Of a stretch of DNA of 64,000 nucleotides, positions 1 through 8,739 are shown piece after piece. Every line of letters starts with the position of its first letter. Position 1 is the stretch's first letter. The DNA comes from Phycisphaerae bacterium. Its GTDB lineage: Bacteria > Planctomycetota > Phycisphaerae > UBA1845 > UTPLA1. The notes beneath the pieces were generated by a model. That model searched no databases. It was not told the origin of the DNA and saw only the letters and a program-made list of their open reading frames with translations. The DNA lies in assembly GCA_019636475.1 (NCBI GenBank), contig JAHBXN010000007.1, positions 1-64,000 of the forward strand, written 5' to 3'. Made by a program: the position numbers and the translations under genes.

Positions 1-885
1 ATTGGTGCTCGCGGTGGGAATGGGGGGATGCATGCGGCCGAGGGAGGTTGCGGCGGTGACGTAGTCATACGCGGCTTTCTCGTGGGCTCTGGCGTTCGAG
101 GCGGCAGCGGAGGAAGCGGGGGACCCGGCGTTGATCGAGTTTCATGCCCAGGTGGTGAGGGTGGCACAGGTGGCCGGGGAGGGAACGGCATGGTTCTTTC
201 CTACACGATTGAGTCACCGAACATAGATGCTGGTGCGGCCCCGCGCGATCCAGGAACTCCAGGACAGGATGGAACTCCTGGTAATAACGCAACCGGAAAT
301 GCCGGGGGTGCCGGATCAAACGGGTCGCCATGTTCGTCAGGTGGAAAGGGTGGCAATGGCACGCCGGGCACGGGCGGCAAAGGTGGTGACGGCGGACCAG
401 GCGGTTCCGGCGCGCCAGGTGGCATTGGTGGAAAAGGTGGTGCAGGGGGATCAGGAACCGGCGGTGTTGGAGGCAATGGTGGCATAGGAGGATCCTGCTG
501 TCCGCCGCATGACGGTAACGGTGGCGCCGGCGGCAACGGCGGAGATGGTGGCGCCGGCGTGCCAGGCGCCGGCGGTAAAGGTGGCGCCGGCGGAATAGGA
601 ATTGGCGGATTTGGAGGTAACGGTGGAAACGGCGGAAGTGGTGGCACGGGTATCGGCGGCAGCGGCGGAATAGGCGGTTCGGGAGGTAATTCACTTACTT
701 CAGTTGGCGCGGGAGGAAATGGCGGGACCGGCGGCGCAGGCGCAGCCGGCGCAGGCGGCGCCGGAGGCACCGCAGGAGCAGGAAGTGCTGGCGACGGGTC
801 CCCCGGGGCCGCTGGCGGAACCGGCGGTCAAGCCAACGGTGCGGATGGTACAAATGGCTCGTCGGGAACGGGCTGCCCTGCCTAA
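1..885 (+). CDS. Gly-rich GGxGG-repeat protein, 5' end outside window
   Basis: The reading frame is open from base 1 and already Gly-rich before the first ATG at 28, so the gene starts upstream of the window. The visible 294 codons are almost entirely GGxGGxG triplet-type repeats with Ala, Asn, Ser, Thr and Lys at the variable positions, resembling PE_PGRS or collagen-like low-complexity proteins. Four short Cys/Pro-bearing spots interrupt the repeat (near 148-153, 328-333, 493-501 and the last residues GTGCPA). Such composition is typical of secreted or surface-exposed structural proteins, but no signal or domain is visible in this fragment. The antisense frames are Pro- and Arg-rich shadows of the repeat. 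It is followed by a strong intrinsic terminator. Function unknown. Confidence 0.75.
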   Translation: MGARGGNGGMHAAEGGCGGDVVIRGFLVGSGVRGGSGGSGGPGVDRVSCPGGEGGTGGRGGNGMVLSYTIESPNIDAGAAPRDPGTPGQDGTPGNNATGNAGGAGSNGSPCSSGGKGGNGTPGTGGKGGDGGPGGSGAPGGIGGKGGAGGSGTGGVGGNGGIGGSCCPPHDGNGGAGGNGGDGGAGVPGAGGKGGAGGIGIGGFGGNGGNGGSGGTGIGGSGGIGGSGGNSLTSVGAGGNGGTGGAGAAGAGGAGGTAGAGSAGDGSPGAAGGTGGQANGADGTNGSSGTGCPA

Positions 886-961
886 CGACAAAGTGCATTC
901 GTCAGTTTTGTATTTGCAGATTCAACGCGCGTCGAGTAATCATATCAGATTTGAATCCATG

Positions 962-992
962 CGTGCTGGTTAAATGACCAGCACGTTTTTTT
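962..992 (+). terminator. Rho-independent terminator of the Gly-rich gene
   Basis: A perfect 9-bp stem (CGTGCTGGT at 962-970 with ACCAGCACG at 977-985) encloses a 6-nt loop and is followed at once by seven T residues (986-992). It lies 76 bases after the stop codon of the Gly-rich gene and 104 bases before the next gene. Confidence 0.9.
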
Positions 993-1096
993 CTACCTAT
1001 CTTGAAGACCCATTTTCACCGAGACTTATAGGACGGTGCGACGAGTTTTCTTGATTGGCTGCAAACGTTCGCGTTTTTTTCGGAGATTCCGGAACC

Positions 1097-1870
1097 ATGT
1101 CCACTGATCTCATCCTTAGGCAAGTCGAAGGGTCCGTGGCGGTTTTGCGCCTCAATCGGCCCGACGTCCTCAATGCCCTCAACATTCCGTTGATGGACCA
1201 GTTGATCAGCATCCTCGAATCGATCGACGCCGATCCGGCCATCCGCTGTATCGTCCTCACTGGAAACGAACGCGCCTTCGCCGCAGGAGCCGACATCAAG
1301 GAAATGGCCGACGCGAGCGTGGTGGACATGTATGAGCGCAACAACCTCGCTCGCTGGGAGCGTATCAAGAAAGTCCGCAAGCCCATCATTGCGGCGGTGA
1401 ACGGCTTCTGCCTCGGCGGTGGCTGCGAACTGGCGATGCACTGTGACATGATCATCGCTGGCGAAAACGCTCAGTTCGGGCAGCCGGAAATCAATATCGG
1501 TGTGATTCCCGGCGCGGGAGGCACCCAGCGCCTGACGCGCGAGGCGGGGAAGTTCCGGGCGATGGAACTGATCCTCACTGGCCGCTTCTTCGGGGCAAAA
1601 GAAGCCGCGAGCATCGGCCTGGCCACGCGCGTGGTGGCGGACGCCCTCGTCGTCGAAGAGTCGATGAAGCTGGCGCGCGAGATCGCCGCCAAATCTCCCA
1701 TGGCGGTGCGCTTCGCAAAGGAAGCTGTCCTGAAGGCATTCGAAGGCACTCTGTCTGATGGTCTGGACTACGAGCGGAAGATGTTCTATATGCTGTTCGG
1801 CACCGAAGACCAGAAAGAAGGCATGAAGGCATTCATGGAAAAGCGCAAGCCAAACTACACGGGCAAATAA
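1097..1870 (+). CDS. Enoyl-CoA hydratase (crotonase superfamily)
   Basis: A 257-aa crotonase-fold enzyme that hydrates trans-2-enoyl-CoA to 3-hydroxyacyl-CoA in beta-oxidation-type pathways. The oxyanion-hole motif AGADIKEM and the segment GGGCELAMHCD...FGQPEINIG are intact. Both catalytic glutamates of the family are present, at about residues 111 and 131 (rat Glu144/Glu164). The ATG at 1097 is preferred over one at 1055, because conserved sequence begins just after it and a GGAG lies upstream. It is the first gene of a three-gene set with a PaaG-like crotonase and a 3-hydroxyacyl-CoA dehydrogenase. The pathway could be fatty acid, phenylacetate-type or branched acid breakdown; the sequence does not decide. 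Confidence 0.9.
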   Translation: MSTDLILRQVEGSVAVLRLNRPDVLNALNIPLMDQLISILESIDADPAIRCIVLTGNERAFAAGADIKEMADASVVDMYERNNLARWERIKKVRKPIIAAVNGFCLGGGCELAMHCDMIIAGENAQFGQPEINIGVIPGAGGTQRLTREAGKFRAMELILTGRFFGAKEAASIGLATRVVADALVVEESMKLAREIAAKSPMAVRFAKEAVLKAFEGTLSDGLDYERKMFYMLFGTEDQKEGMKAFMEKRKPNYTGK

Positions 1871-1957
1871 GGTCGCCATCGTGACCGCGACGCGCCTTTG
1901 CAGTGTCCGAGAAGAGCTTTGATACTTCTTGCGAGACGGTCCCATGAGGAAGATGAT

Positions 1958-2743
1958 ATGAGCTACGAAACTCTTCAGATCAGCGATGCCAACGGCGTCC
2001 GTACGATCACACTCAATCGTCCGGACGACATGAACGCCGCAAACGACCGCATGACGGCTGAGTTGACGAAGGAAATCCGTGGCGTCACCCGTGACAAGTC
2101 GATTCGCTGCGTGGTGCTGACCGGCGCCGGGCGCGCATTCTGCGTGGGGCAGGATCTGAAGGAAGCAACCTCGCGAGAAGGTCCTTACGACTTCGGGACG
2201 CGCCTTCGCAACGGCTACGGTCCACTCGTGACCGCCCTCTTCAAGTTGCCCATCCCCACCATCGCGAGTATTAACGGAGCCGCCGCGGGCGCAGGCTGGA
2301 GCCTGGCCTTGGCGTGCGACTTGCGAATCGCGGCGAAGAACGCGAAGTTTGTTTCGGCCTTCAGCAATATCGGACTTGTGCCCGATTGCGGGATGACCTG
2401 GCTTCTGCCGCGAATTGTCGGGTACGCCCGAGCGATCGAACTGGCGTGGCTTAGCGATCCCCTTTCGGCCGAATCCGCATTACAATTGGGCCTTGTCCAT
2501 CGGGTGGCGGAGCCGGATGCCCTCGCGTCGACGACTCGGCAGTTGGCCGAGCAGATCGCAAAGCGCCCGACGCGTGGTCTGGCGCTGACAAAACAGGCAA
2601 TGCTCGCGGGCTACGGGAACGATCTCGAAGCCCAACTGGAATATGAGGCCCAGCTTCAGAGCATAGCCGGCCGCACCAAGGATTACAGCGAAGGCGTTCG
2701 GGCCTTCATTGAGAAGCGAACTCCGGAGTTTTCAGGTGACTAG
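1958..2743 (+). CDS. PaaG-like enoyl-CoA hydratase/isomerase
   Basis: A second crotonase of 261 aa. The segment GLVPDCGMTWLLPR closely follows the PaaG (1,2-epoxyphenylacetyl-CoA isomerase / 2,3-dehydroadipyl-CoA isomerase) pattern, whose Asp in PDCG is the catalytic residue, and the Glu pair of classical hydratases is absent. CVGQDLKE supplies the oxyanion hole. The start at 1958 has an AGGA about 10 bases upstream. It lies 87 bases after the first crotonase and its stop overlaps the next start. Family knowledge points to isomerisation of an acyl-CoA double bond; the exact substrate is inferred only. Confidence 0.8.
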   Translation: MSYETLQISDANGVRTITLNRPDDMNAANDRMTAELTKEIRGVTRDKSIRCVVLTGAGRAFCVGQDLKEATSREGPYDFGTRLRNGYGPLVTALFKLPIPTIASINGAAAGAGWSLALACDLRIAAKNAKFVSAFSNIGLVPDCGMTWLLPRIVGYARAIELAWLSDPLSAESALQLGLVHRVAEPDALASTTRQLAEQIAKRPTRGLALTKQAMLAGYGNDLEAQLEYEAQLQSIAGRTKDYSEGVRAFIEKRTPEFSGD

Positions 2744-4004
2744 CGAGCGACTGTTTGGCGTAATTGGATCGGGCACGATGGGCGGCGGCATCGCACAGGC
2801 TGCCGCTGCGGCAGGCTTCATTGTTCACACTCTGGACACCAACCCGGACCTTGTGAAGTCCGCATATTCAAAAATCGCCGAGCGTCTCGACACCCGCGTC
2901 GCCAAAGGCAGCCTGCCGCGCCACGAACGCGACAACATCATGTCGCGTCTCCACGTCGCCCGGGACTATGACGCGTTCAAGGAATGCGAAGTCGTAATTG
3001 AAGCGGTATCCGAGGATCTGGCGCTGAAGCGTAAGATCATCGGTCAGCTCGATTCGGTCGCCTCACCGCGGACGCTGCTGGGCACCAATACCTCCAGCCT
3101 GCCGATCTCGAAACTCAGCGAGGGCCTGAAGCACTCCGATCGCTTTCTCGGCATGCACTTCTTCAACCCCGCGCCGGTCATGAAATTGATTGAACTGGTT
3201 CGCGGCGAAAAAACCTCCGAACAGGCGATGGTTGATGCCCGCGCAATTTCCACGGCACTCGACAAAACCGCCGTGAAGGTAAAGGACTCGCCCGGTTTCA
3301 TCGGCAACCGCGTCAATCGGCCATTTTACCTCGAAGCCCTCCGATTGCTTGAGACGGGTGAGGCGAACATTCGCAGCATCGACACAGCGATGAAGACGGT
3401 TGGCGGCTTCCGCATGGGGCCTTTCGAGTTGCTCGATCTGATCGGCCTCGACATCAATTTTCGGGTGACGGAAACCGTATACGAAGGCTTCGGAAAGCCG
3501 TCGCGGTTCGCGCCGAGCGCGATCCAGCAGAAGCTGGTCGCCGAAGGTCGTCTGGGACGAAAGAGCGGTTGCGGCTTCTACGACTATTCCAACGGCGAAC
3601 CCACGGTTGCCTACGAAACGAAGCCGAAGGATTGCACTTCCTGGAAGGCGAGCGAATCGCTGAAGCAATTTGCGGAGATGCTTGAGAAGCCCGCCGATCG
3701 AAATATGTGGATCTACAGCCGCATCTTCATGGCCGTCATGAATGAAGCCGCGATGACGGCCGACAGCGTCGCGCTGGCACGGGATGTGAACCTGACGATG
3801 GAGCTGGGCTTCAATTACCCCGAAGGACCTCTCGCGACGGCTGATTATGTCGGACTCGACATCTGCCAGCGTCTGCTGGCGGACTACCACCGCGACACAA
3901 ACGGCGATGAGCGATACGCACCCAATCCGCTGATGGACCGCCATGTCGCAAAAGGTGAACTCGGTGAGAAAACCGCCCACGGATTTCTCTATCACGCTCT
4001 GTAG
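2736..4004 (+). CDS. 3-hydroxyacyl-CoA dehydrogenase
   Basis: A 422-aa NAD-dependent 3-hydroxyacyl-CoA dehydrogenase of the PaaH/PaaC or FadB-C type. An N-terminal Rossmann motif GSGTMGGGIA is followed by the catalytic-His segment HFFNPAPVMKLIE. Next come two 3HCDH C-terminal domains, one beginning at GFIGNRVNRPF and the second ending in KTAHGFLYHAL. The GTG at 2736 overlaps the preceding stop by eight bases (GTGACTAG) and has CCGGAG at good spacing, so translational coupling is likely; a TTG at 2709 is less plausible. No thiolase or acyl-CoA ligase follows, so the pathway must be completed elsewhere. Confidence 0.88.
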   Translation: MTSERLFGVIGSGTMGGGIAQAAAAAGFIVHTLDTNPDLVKSAYSKIAERLDTRVAKGSLPRHERDNIMSRLHVARDYDAFKECEVVIEAVSEDLALKRKIIGQLDSVASPRTLLGTNTSSLPISKLSEGLKHSDRFLGMHFFNPAPVMKLIELVRGEKTSEQAMVDARAISTALDKTAVKVKDSPGFIGNRVNRPFYLEALRLLETGEANIRSIDTAMKTVGGFRMGPFELLDLIGLDINFRVTETVYEGFGKPSRFAPSAIQQKLVAEGRLGRKSGCGFYDYSNGEPTVAYETKPKDCTSWKASESLKQFAEMLEKPADRNMWIYSRIFMAVMNEAAMTADSVALARDVNLTMELGFNYPEGPLATADYVGLDICQRLLADYHRDTNGDERYAPNPLMDRHVAKGELGEKTAHGFLYHAL

Positions 4005-4356
4005 CCGCATATTTTCCGGGCTGGAGCGGCCCAATTCATTCCGACGGTCCAATCTGCCGCCGCCGGGGGAGCGATTTCGTGCGAATGCGTCGCACTATCC
4101 GGCATTGTCGGCTTCTTGCTTCCGGACCGTTCAAATCAACGCGTCCGATACCGCGGCGCGCTGACCCCGCTCTTCACTGTTCCGCCTGAAACTGGAGTTG
4201 AATCGACCGCCGATCCACGGGTAGGATTAAGGTTGGATAGCGGGTTGGAACTGCACCTCATCGGTCGACAAATAATGCAATCCAACTCGCTTTGCACTTC
4301 AATGTGATCGCGCGGACTACCGGGCTAAGGCTCCTTGGACCGAATCGGAGAATCCC
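4005..4356. other. Intergenic stretch, no gene recognised
   Basis: These 352 bases separate the dehydrogenase from the next secreted protein. Short frames exist but none has a ribosome-binding site or recognisable product. No hairpin with a T-tract was found. The last 15 bases carry the GGAG of the downstream gene. Confidence 0.5.
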
Positions 4357-6552
4357 ATGCGGATCGTTCTATTTCTGCGAGTACTCCCACTCATAATCCT
4401 TCTCGCTCGCGCCAGTATTGCGGATAATGCGCTCGCCGACGACCTGGTATTTACTGCGAATTGCAGCAACGTTTGGCAGGATTGCTGCGTGTGCGGTCCA
4501 AATCTTCAAATCAACTGGAATCGTCCTTGTACGGCAGGTGTCTGCCCCGCCGCGCCGAGCAAGCTCGATCAGGTCAGTGTCATGCAGGACTGCATTGTCG
4601 GTGCCAGCCCGTTCTCCGACGCCAACGCGAATATGCTGAGTCAGTCCAATGGAACGCTCACCCTTCTCGGAATTCTAAATGTGAAAACCGGCGCGACGTT
4701 CGACGGCTCGGTTGTCTGGCAGAGCGGAACTCTCGCACGCGCGGACTCCGATATACCTGTTTTGACGGTGAACAATGAGATGACATTGAGCGGTGCGGAA
4801 GACAAGTTGCTCGGCGCTAATGTTGGTCGCCCCATGGGACACATCACGCTATCGAACGCCGCAACCATCACTTGGCAGGACTCGGGAAATCTTGTCGTCG
4901 GCGTTGGGCCGGGCGGACTGCCCTCGGTGTTACGAATCGAAGCTGGTTCGCTGCTCGATCAGCAGACGGATGCGTCCCTGCTGACCACTCAGCAGTTCGG
5001 ATTCGGCAAAGTGACCAATCTCGGAACGATTCAAAAATCCGCCGGGGCAGGCACAAGCATCTGGAATATTAATCTGGAAAACAATGGACTCTTCGATATT
5101 AAATCCGGAAATGTCACGCTAACAGGCCAAGGAGCCTCGAACGGCGAATTTCGGGTCAGCACCGGTTCGACACTGACTTTTGCGACGTCCTTCGGCTTCG
5201 AGTTTCGGCAGGGAATTCAATTTATCGGAGATGGTGAAGTCGTTCTTGTCGACACTGGATCGAGTGCTGGAGTGATTGTCAACGAGGCCGTGGAACTGAA
5301 CCGATTAAAGGTCGCCGACTCGGGTGAAATTCGTTCAACCAATAACATGGGGAGCCTTCAGGTCACAGGAAGACTCGAAGTCGACGGTGCCCGAATCACA
5401 CCCCCTGTGACGGTGAAGCCCGGTGCCCGCATTGAGCAAAGCGGACCGCACGAAAGCTCTTTCGGCGACTTATTCATTGAGGGCACGGCAGAAATTCAGC
5501 AGGGAGTTCTTGCGACGGTGGATCGGACCCTCACGATTCAACCGGGCGGCGTCGTCGAAATCCATGACGGCGCGGCATTGCGTACCGCCGGCCTGGTCAA
5601 TCTTCCAATTCAAAATAATGGAACGATTCAGAAGACAATGGGAAGTGGCACGGCCGCAGTGAAAGCCGACTTCTTTGAGCTGTTCTTCAACAACGCCGGC
5701 GGACTGATCCATGTCGCGTCCGGCACACTCGATTTCGAGGACTCGAACATTCGAAACGAGGGTGGTGAGTGGCAAATCGATTCGGGTACAACGGTCAAAG
5801 CGCCAGGTTCGTTCGGGGGCATGTTCGAACTGAACGCCGGCGCCGTCCGTGGCAGCGGGAGTTTGTTGGTTCGGCGATTGAATAACAACGGCGGCGTGGT
5901 GGCACCGGGAAACTCGGCCGGAATTCTCAAGATAATCGGCGATGGTCCCACCGGCCGTCCGGGCGACTATCTTCAGGACGCAAACGGCACGCTCGAAATT
6001 GAGATCGGCGGGCTGACGCCCGAAACTGCTCACGACCAGTTGCAAATTGCCGGCAATGCCACGCTGGGCGGCACATTGAAGCTCAGTCTCCTCAACGGTT
6101 TCATTCCTGCGACAGACGATGAAGTAACGATCCTCACCGCGCTCACTCGTTCGGGGACATTTGCAACCGTCGATACCAGCGGACTCCCCGCCGGGCTTGA
6201 CGTGGAGATGGAGTATTCCGCGACGTCGGTCCTCGTGCGGTTCAACAACAACATCCCCGTGAACAACAACAACAACAACAATAACTCGAATTCAAACGGG
6301 AACGAGAACTCCAACTCCAACGCAAACAGTAATAGCAACGACAATACCAATTCGAACGACAATACAAACACGAACGGAAACGCGAATAACAACAACAATG
6401 ATAATTCAGGCGACCCTGCACCGAATCCCACGCCCAATTGCGGCGAAGGCGCCTGCGGGGCAGGCGGTGCAGGCATGATGCCGCTGTTGATTGCCGGACT
6501 GGTTTCGAGCCTGCGAAGACGCGGAGAGAGACGTCGTTCGCGCGTCAAATAG
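4357..6552 (+). CDS. Secreted repeat protein with Asn-rich linker and C-terminal anchor-like signal
   Basis: A 731-aa exported protein. Residues 1-28 form a signal peptide (hydrophobic run ending ADNALADD). The body is rich in short beta-strand repeats with recurring NxGTI/NNGGV phrases, as in autotransporter passenger-like or polymorphic outer-membrane beta-helix proteins. A segment around residue 530 (PGDYLQDANGTLEIEI) resembles the end of autotransporter-associated repeats. Residues about 630-690 are an Asn/Ser/Asp/Thr low-complexity linker. The tail is CGEGACGAGGAGMM, a hydrophobic stretch PLLIAGLVSSL, then RRRGERRRSRVK. This Cys/Gly motif plus membrane helix plus Arg cluster resembles C-terminal sorting signals such as MYXO-CTERM, without matching one exactly. 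GGAG lies seven bases before the ATG. Specific function unknown. Confidence 0.8.
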   Translation: MRIVLFLRVLPLIILLARASIADNALADDLVFTANCSNVWQDCCVCGPNLQINWNRPCTAGVCPAAPSKLDQVSVMQDCIVGASPFSDANANMLSQSNGTLTLLGILNVKTGATFDGSVVWQSGTLARADSDIPVLTVNNEMTLSGAEDKLLGANVGRPMGHITLSNAATITWQDSGNLVVGVGPGGLPSVLRIEAGSLLDQQTDASLLTTQQFGFGKVTNLGTIQKSAGAGTSIWNINLENNGLFDIKSGNVTLTGQGASNGEFRVSTGSTLTFATSFGFEFRQGIQFIGDGEVVLVDTGSSAGVIVNEAVELNRLKVADSGEIRSTNNMGSLQVTGRLEVDGARITPPVTVKPGARIEQSGPHESSFGDLFIEGTAEIQQGVLATVDRTLTIQPGGVVEIHDGAALRTAGLVNLPIQNNGTIQKTMGSGTAAVKADFFELFFNNAGGLIHVASGTLDFEDSNIRNEGGEWQIDSGTTVKAPGSFGGMFELNAGAVRGSGSLLVRRLNNNGGVVAPGNSAGILKIIGDGPTGRPGDYLQDANGTLEIEIGGLTPETAHDQLQIAGNATLGGTLKLSLLNGFIPATDDEVTILTALTRSGTFATVDTSGLPAGLDVEMEYSATSVLVRFNNNIPVNNNNNNNNSNSNGNENSNSNANSNSNDNTNSNDNTNTNGNANNNNNDNSGDPAPNPTPNCGEGACGAGGAGMMPLLIAGLVSSLRRRGERRRSRVK
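6245..6405 (+). repeat. Asn-codon low-complexity tract
   Basis: Inside the surface-protein gene, runs of AAC/AAT codons (AACAACAACAACAACAATAA near 6263-6282 and again near 6386-6402) alternate with Ser, Asp and Thr codons. The tract encodes the flexible linker before the C-terminal hydrophobic anchor. Trinucleotide slippage would change linker length in frame. Confidence 0.8.
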
Positions 6553-6652
6553 AGCCGTACCGCGGCACCTGGACGCGCGCCGAATCGTCAGCGATTACGT
6601 TTGTGCGAACGAGGGCCGGATCCGGCGTTTGATCGACGCACCGCCAACGAGA

Positions 6653-7222
6653 TCAGACCTCGGTGACTTCCTTCGTCTTTGCGGCCGCCAGCTCTTCGAG
6701 CATGCCTTCGAATTTCTTGGTGAGCTTGTCGATGTTTTCCGTTCCACGCTTGGCATCGTCTTCAGGAAGATCGCCGGCTTTCTTCTCCGCTTCGATCTTC
6801 TGAATCGCATCGCGGCGGGCATTCCGAATGACCACTTTCTGGGATTCGGCCAGCTTCTTGACCTGCGTCGCGATTTGCTGTCGCCGTTCGCCGGAGAGCG
6901 GCGGAATCGGCAGTCGAAGCACCTTTCCATCGCTCTGCGGGTTGATTCCCAGCGACGCCTCCTGCAGTGATCGTTCGATGTCCTTCAGCGTGGTCGGATC
7001 GAAGGGTTTGACGATGAGCATTCCGGCATCCGGCGCACTGATCGTCGCCAAAGCCTTTAATTCCATGGGCGCGCCGCCATATGCCGCCACTTTCACCTTA
7101 ACCTGGTCAACCAATCCCGGCGAGGCTCGGCCCGTCCGCACGCCGCGGTACTCCGATTTCAGATAGGTGACCGATTTCTCCATGGCCTCTTCGGCCTCGA
7201 ATTCGATTTCATCGAGCGGCAT
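6653..7222 (-). CDS. frr: Ribosome recycling factor
   Basis: A 189-aa RRF that, with EF-G, splits post-termination ribosomes in the cytoplasm. Family hallmarks are present in order: the helix EKSVTYLKSEYRGVRTGRAS, the segment ATISAPDAGMLIVKPFDP, the IPPLSGERRQQI turn, and the C-terminal helical arm. Length fits the family (about 185 aa). The ATG at 7222 is chosen over an upstream in-frame codon because AGGAG sits eight bases before it. The gene is convergent with the upstream surface protein and stands alone; the usual partners pyrH and tsf are not in view. Confidence 0.95.
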   Translation of the reverse strand: MPLDEIEFEAEEAMEKSVTYLKSEYRGVRTGRASPGLVDQVKVKVAAYGGAPMELKALATISAPDAGMLIVKPFDPTTLKDIERSLQEASLGINPQSDGKVLRLPIPPLSGERRQQIATQVKKLAESQKVVIRNARRDAIQKIEAEKKAGDLPEDDAKRGTENIDKLTKKFEGMLEELAAAKTKEVTEV

Positions 7223-7423
7223 ACGCCAATCTCCTGCTGCGTGATATTTACAGGGATCCGATTGTAAAGGCGATCCGGAGTTCAAACAATTCGCACGCCC
7301 TCCCCCTTTTCATTCCCAGCTTGATTTATCGATCCAACTTAACGACAATCCGTCGATTGTGTCAGGGTCAACTAAAGACAGAAATTGCACCGCGGGGAAC
7401 CTATTTTTTGGGAGTGATGGATA

Positions 7424-8596
7424 ATGCGCAGGCACAGATTCATACGGTTGACGTGGACGATGGCGGCCGCTGTCGGCATGGTTTCGTTCGGCGCGACCCG
7501 CGCGCCGGCCGACGACGTCGTGGTGGTCAAGGTCGAAGGCCAGGGGCTGGACAAAGACGGCGCGATCAAGGACGCCCTTCGCAAGGCGATCGAGCGCGGC
7601 GGGCAGAACGAAATCGCCAGCCGGTCGCAGACGAAGGACTTCGCGCTCGAATACGACGTGGTCCTGGCGCGGGCCTCGGGCCTCGTAAAGGACTACAAGG
7701 TGCTGCGGGAATCAAGCGGATCCGGCATCTTCACGGCTGAGATCGAGGCGAAAGTGAGCAAGAGCCTCCTGGACGCCACCTGGGCGGACGTAGCGATCGA
7801 GTTGAAGAAGCTTGGGCGGCCGAAGATCATGGTACTCTTTCGAGAGGCCATTCACGACATGGAACGCCCTGAGGGCAGCCGCGAAGTCGTCCAGAACAGC
7901 AGCCAGACCGGCGTGTACATCGAGCGAAAGCTGATGAAGCTGGGCTTCAAGGTCGTCAATCCCGGCGCGCTGAAGGAGATTGAACGCAAGAAGGCTGAAG
8001 TCGCCGCCGCCGAGAACGACACCGAAACGCTGAAAGCGCTGGCAACCAGCTATGGCGCAGCCATTGTTCTCAAGGGTGACTCGCGGGCCAGCGGGCCGCA
8101 GAAGACAAACACGCCTGCGGGCACGCTGAATATGTGGGAATCGGATGTGACCATCCAGGGTTTCTGGACCGAAACCGGCGATGGCATCTTTTCCAATGCC
8201 GTCACCTCGATTCGAGGTGGCTCCCGCGTTGCGGGACCCGCCGGAGCGACACAGACGCTCAACAAGACCGGTGAAAAGCTCGCCGATCAGAGCATTTACG
8301 ATCTGCTCGAAGCCTGGACTCGCGGAACGGCTGGCGGAGTCGGCGACATCATCGTTGAAGTCCGAAACGTCGGAAGCATCAAACAGGGCCTGGCGATCAA
8401 GAAGGCCCTGGCCGAAGTCAAGGGCGTCGAAGAAGTCACGAAGGAAGGCGCCAAAGGCACTGTGAAGTTCACGGTCGTGACCGCGATGAGCGCCGAAGAG
8501 TTCGTGGAACATGTCGTCGAAATGGCATTCGACGATTTCGAATGGGAAGTCGAGGATCAGAAGACCAAGACGATCATCTGCGTGGTTAAAGGCTGA
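7424..8596 (+). CDS. Secreted FlgT-like protein
   Basis: A 390-aa exported protein with a signal peptide at about residues 1-29 (ending RAPADD). Residues 30-115 follow the pattern of the FlgT/LPP20-type N-terminal domain: GQGLDKDGAIKDALRKAIERG, then a strand-helix region with GLVKDYKVL and a following beta hairpin. The remainder alternates alpha and beta with a middle part rich in Lys/Glu (residues 170-210) and a C-terminal ferredoxin-like stretch VKFTVVTAMSAEEFVEHVVEMAF. No flagellar gene is nearby, so a flagellar role is not supported; such domains also occur in envelope proteins of unknown role. GGAG precedes the ATG, and a hairpin terminator follows the stop. Confidence 0.7.
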   Translation: MRRHRFIRLTWTMAAAVGMVSFGATRAPADDVVVVKVEGQGLDKDGAIKDALRKAIERGGQNEIASRSQTKDFALEYDVVLARASGLVKDYKVLRESSGSGIFTAEIEAKVSKSLLDATWADVAIELKKLGRPKIMVLFREAIHDMERPEGSREVVQNSSQTGVYIERKLMKLGFKVVNPGALKEIERKKAEVAAAENDTETLKALATSYGAAIVLKGDSRASGPQKTNTPAGTLNMWESDVTIQGFWTETGDGIFSNAVTSIRGGSRVAGPAGATQTLNKTGEKLADQSIYDLLEAWTRGTAGGVGDIIVEVRNVGSIKQGLAIKKALAEVKGVEEVTKEGAKGTVKFTVVTAMSAEEFVEHVVEMAFDDFEWEVEDQKTKTIICVVKG

Positions 8597-8676
8597 CGCA
8601 TCGGTACATGAGTCTGCGCGGATGGGCGCTGTCGCTTCCATTCGCAGCAAGCCACCCCAAAATTCATGATCGTCCG

Positions 8677-8712
8677 GAAGCCGGCGGATTTGGACTCCCG
8701 CCGGCTTCTTCA
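8677..8712 (+). terminator. Hairpin terminator after the FlgT-like gene
   Basis: An 11-bp perfect stem (8677-8687, GAAGCCGGCGG, with 8698-8708, CCGCCGGCTTC) with a 10-nt loop, followed by a modest T-rich tail (TTCATTT). It lies 80 bases after the stop codon. Confidence 0.65.
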
Positions 8713-8739
8713 TTTCGGGAACACTTGACAATCCACCTG

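Noticed and set aside
1016-1945. Minus-strand frame of 309 codons over the first crotonase
   Set aside because: Antisense to a gene with intact catalytic residues; the His/Asp/Arg-rich composition is that of a shadow frame.
6615-6626. Palindrome GCCGGATCCGGC between the surface-protein gene and frr
   Set aside because: Only a 4-bp stem with a 4-nt loop and no T-run, so not a convincing terminator for the convergent genes.
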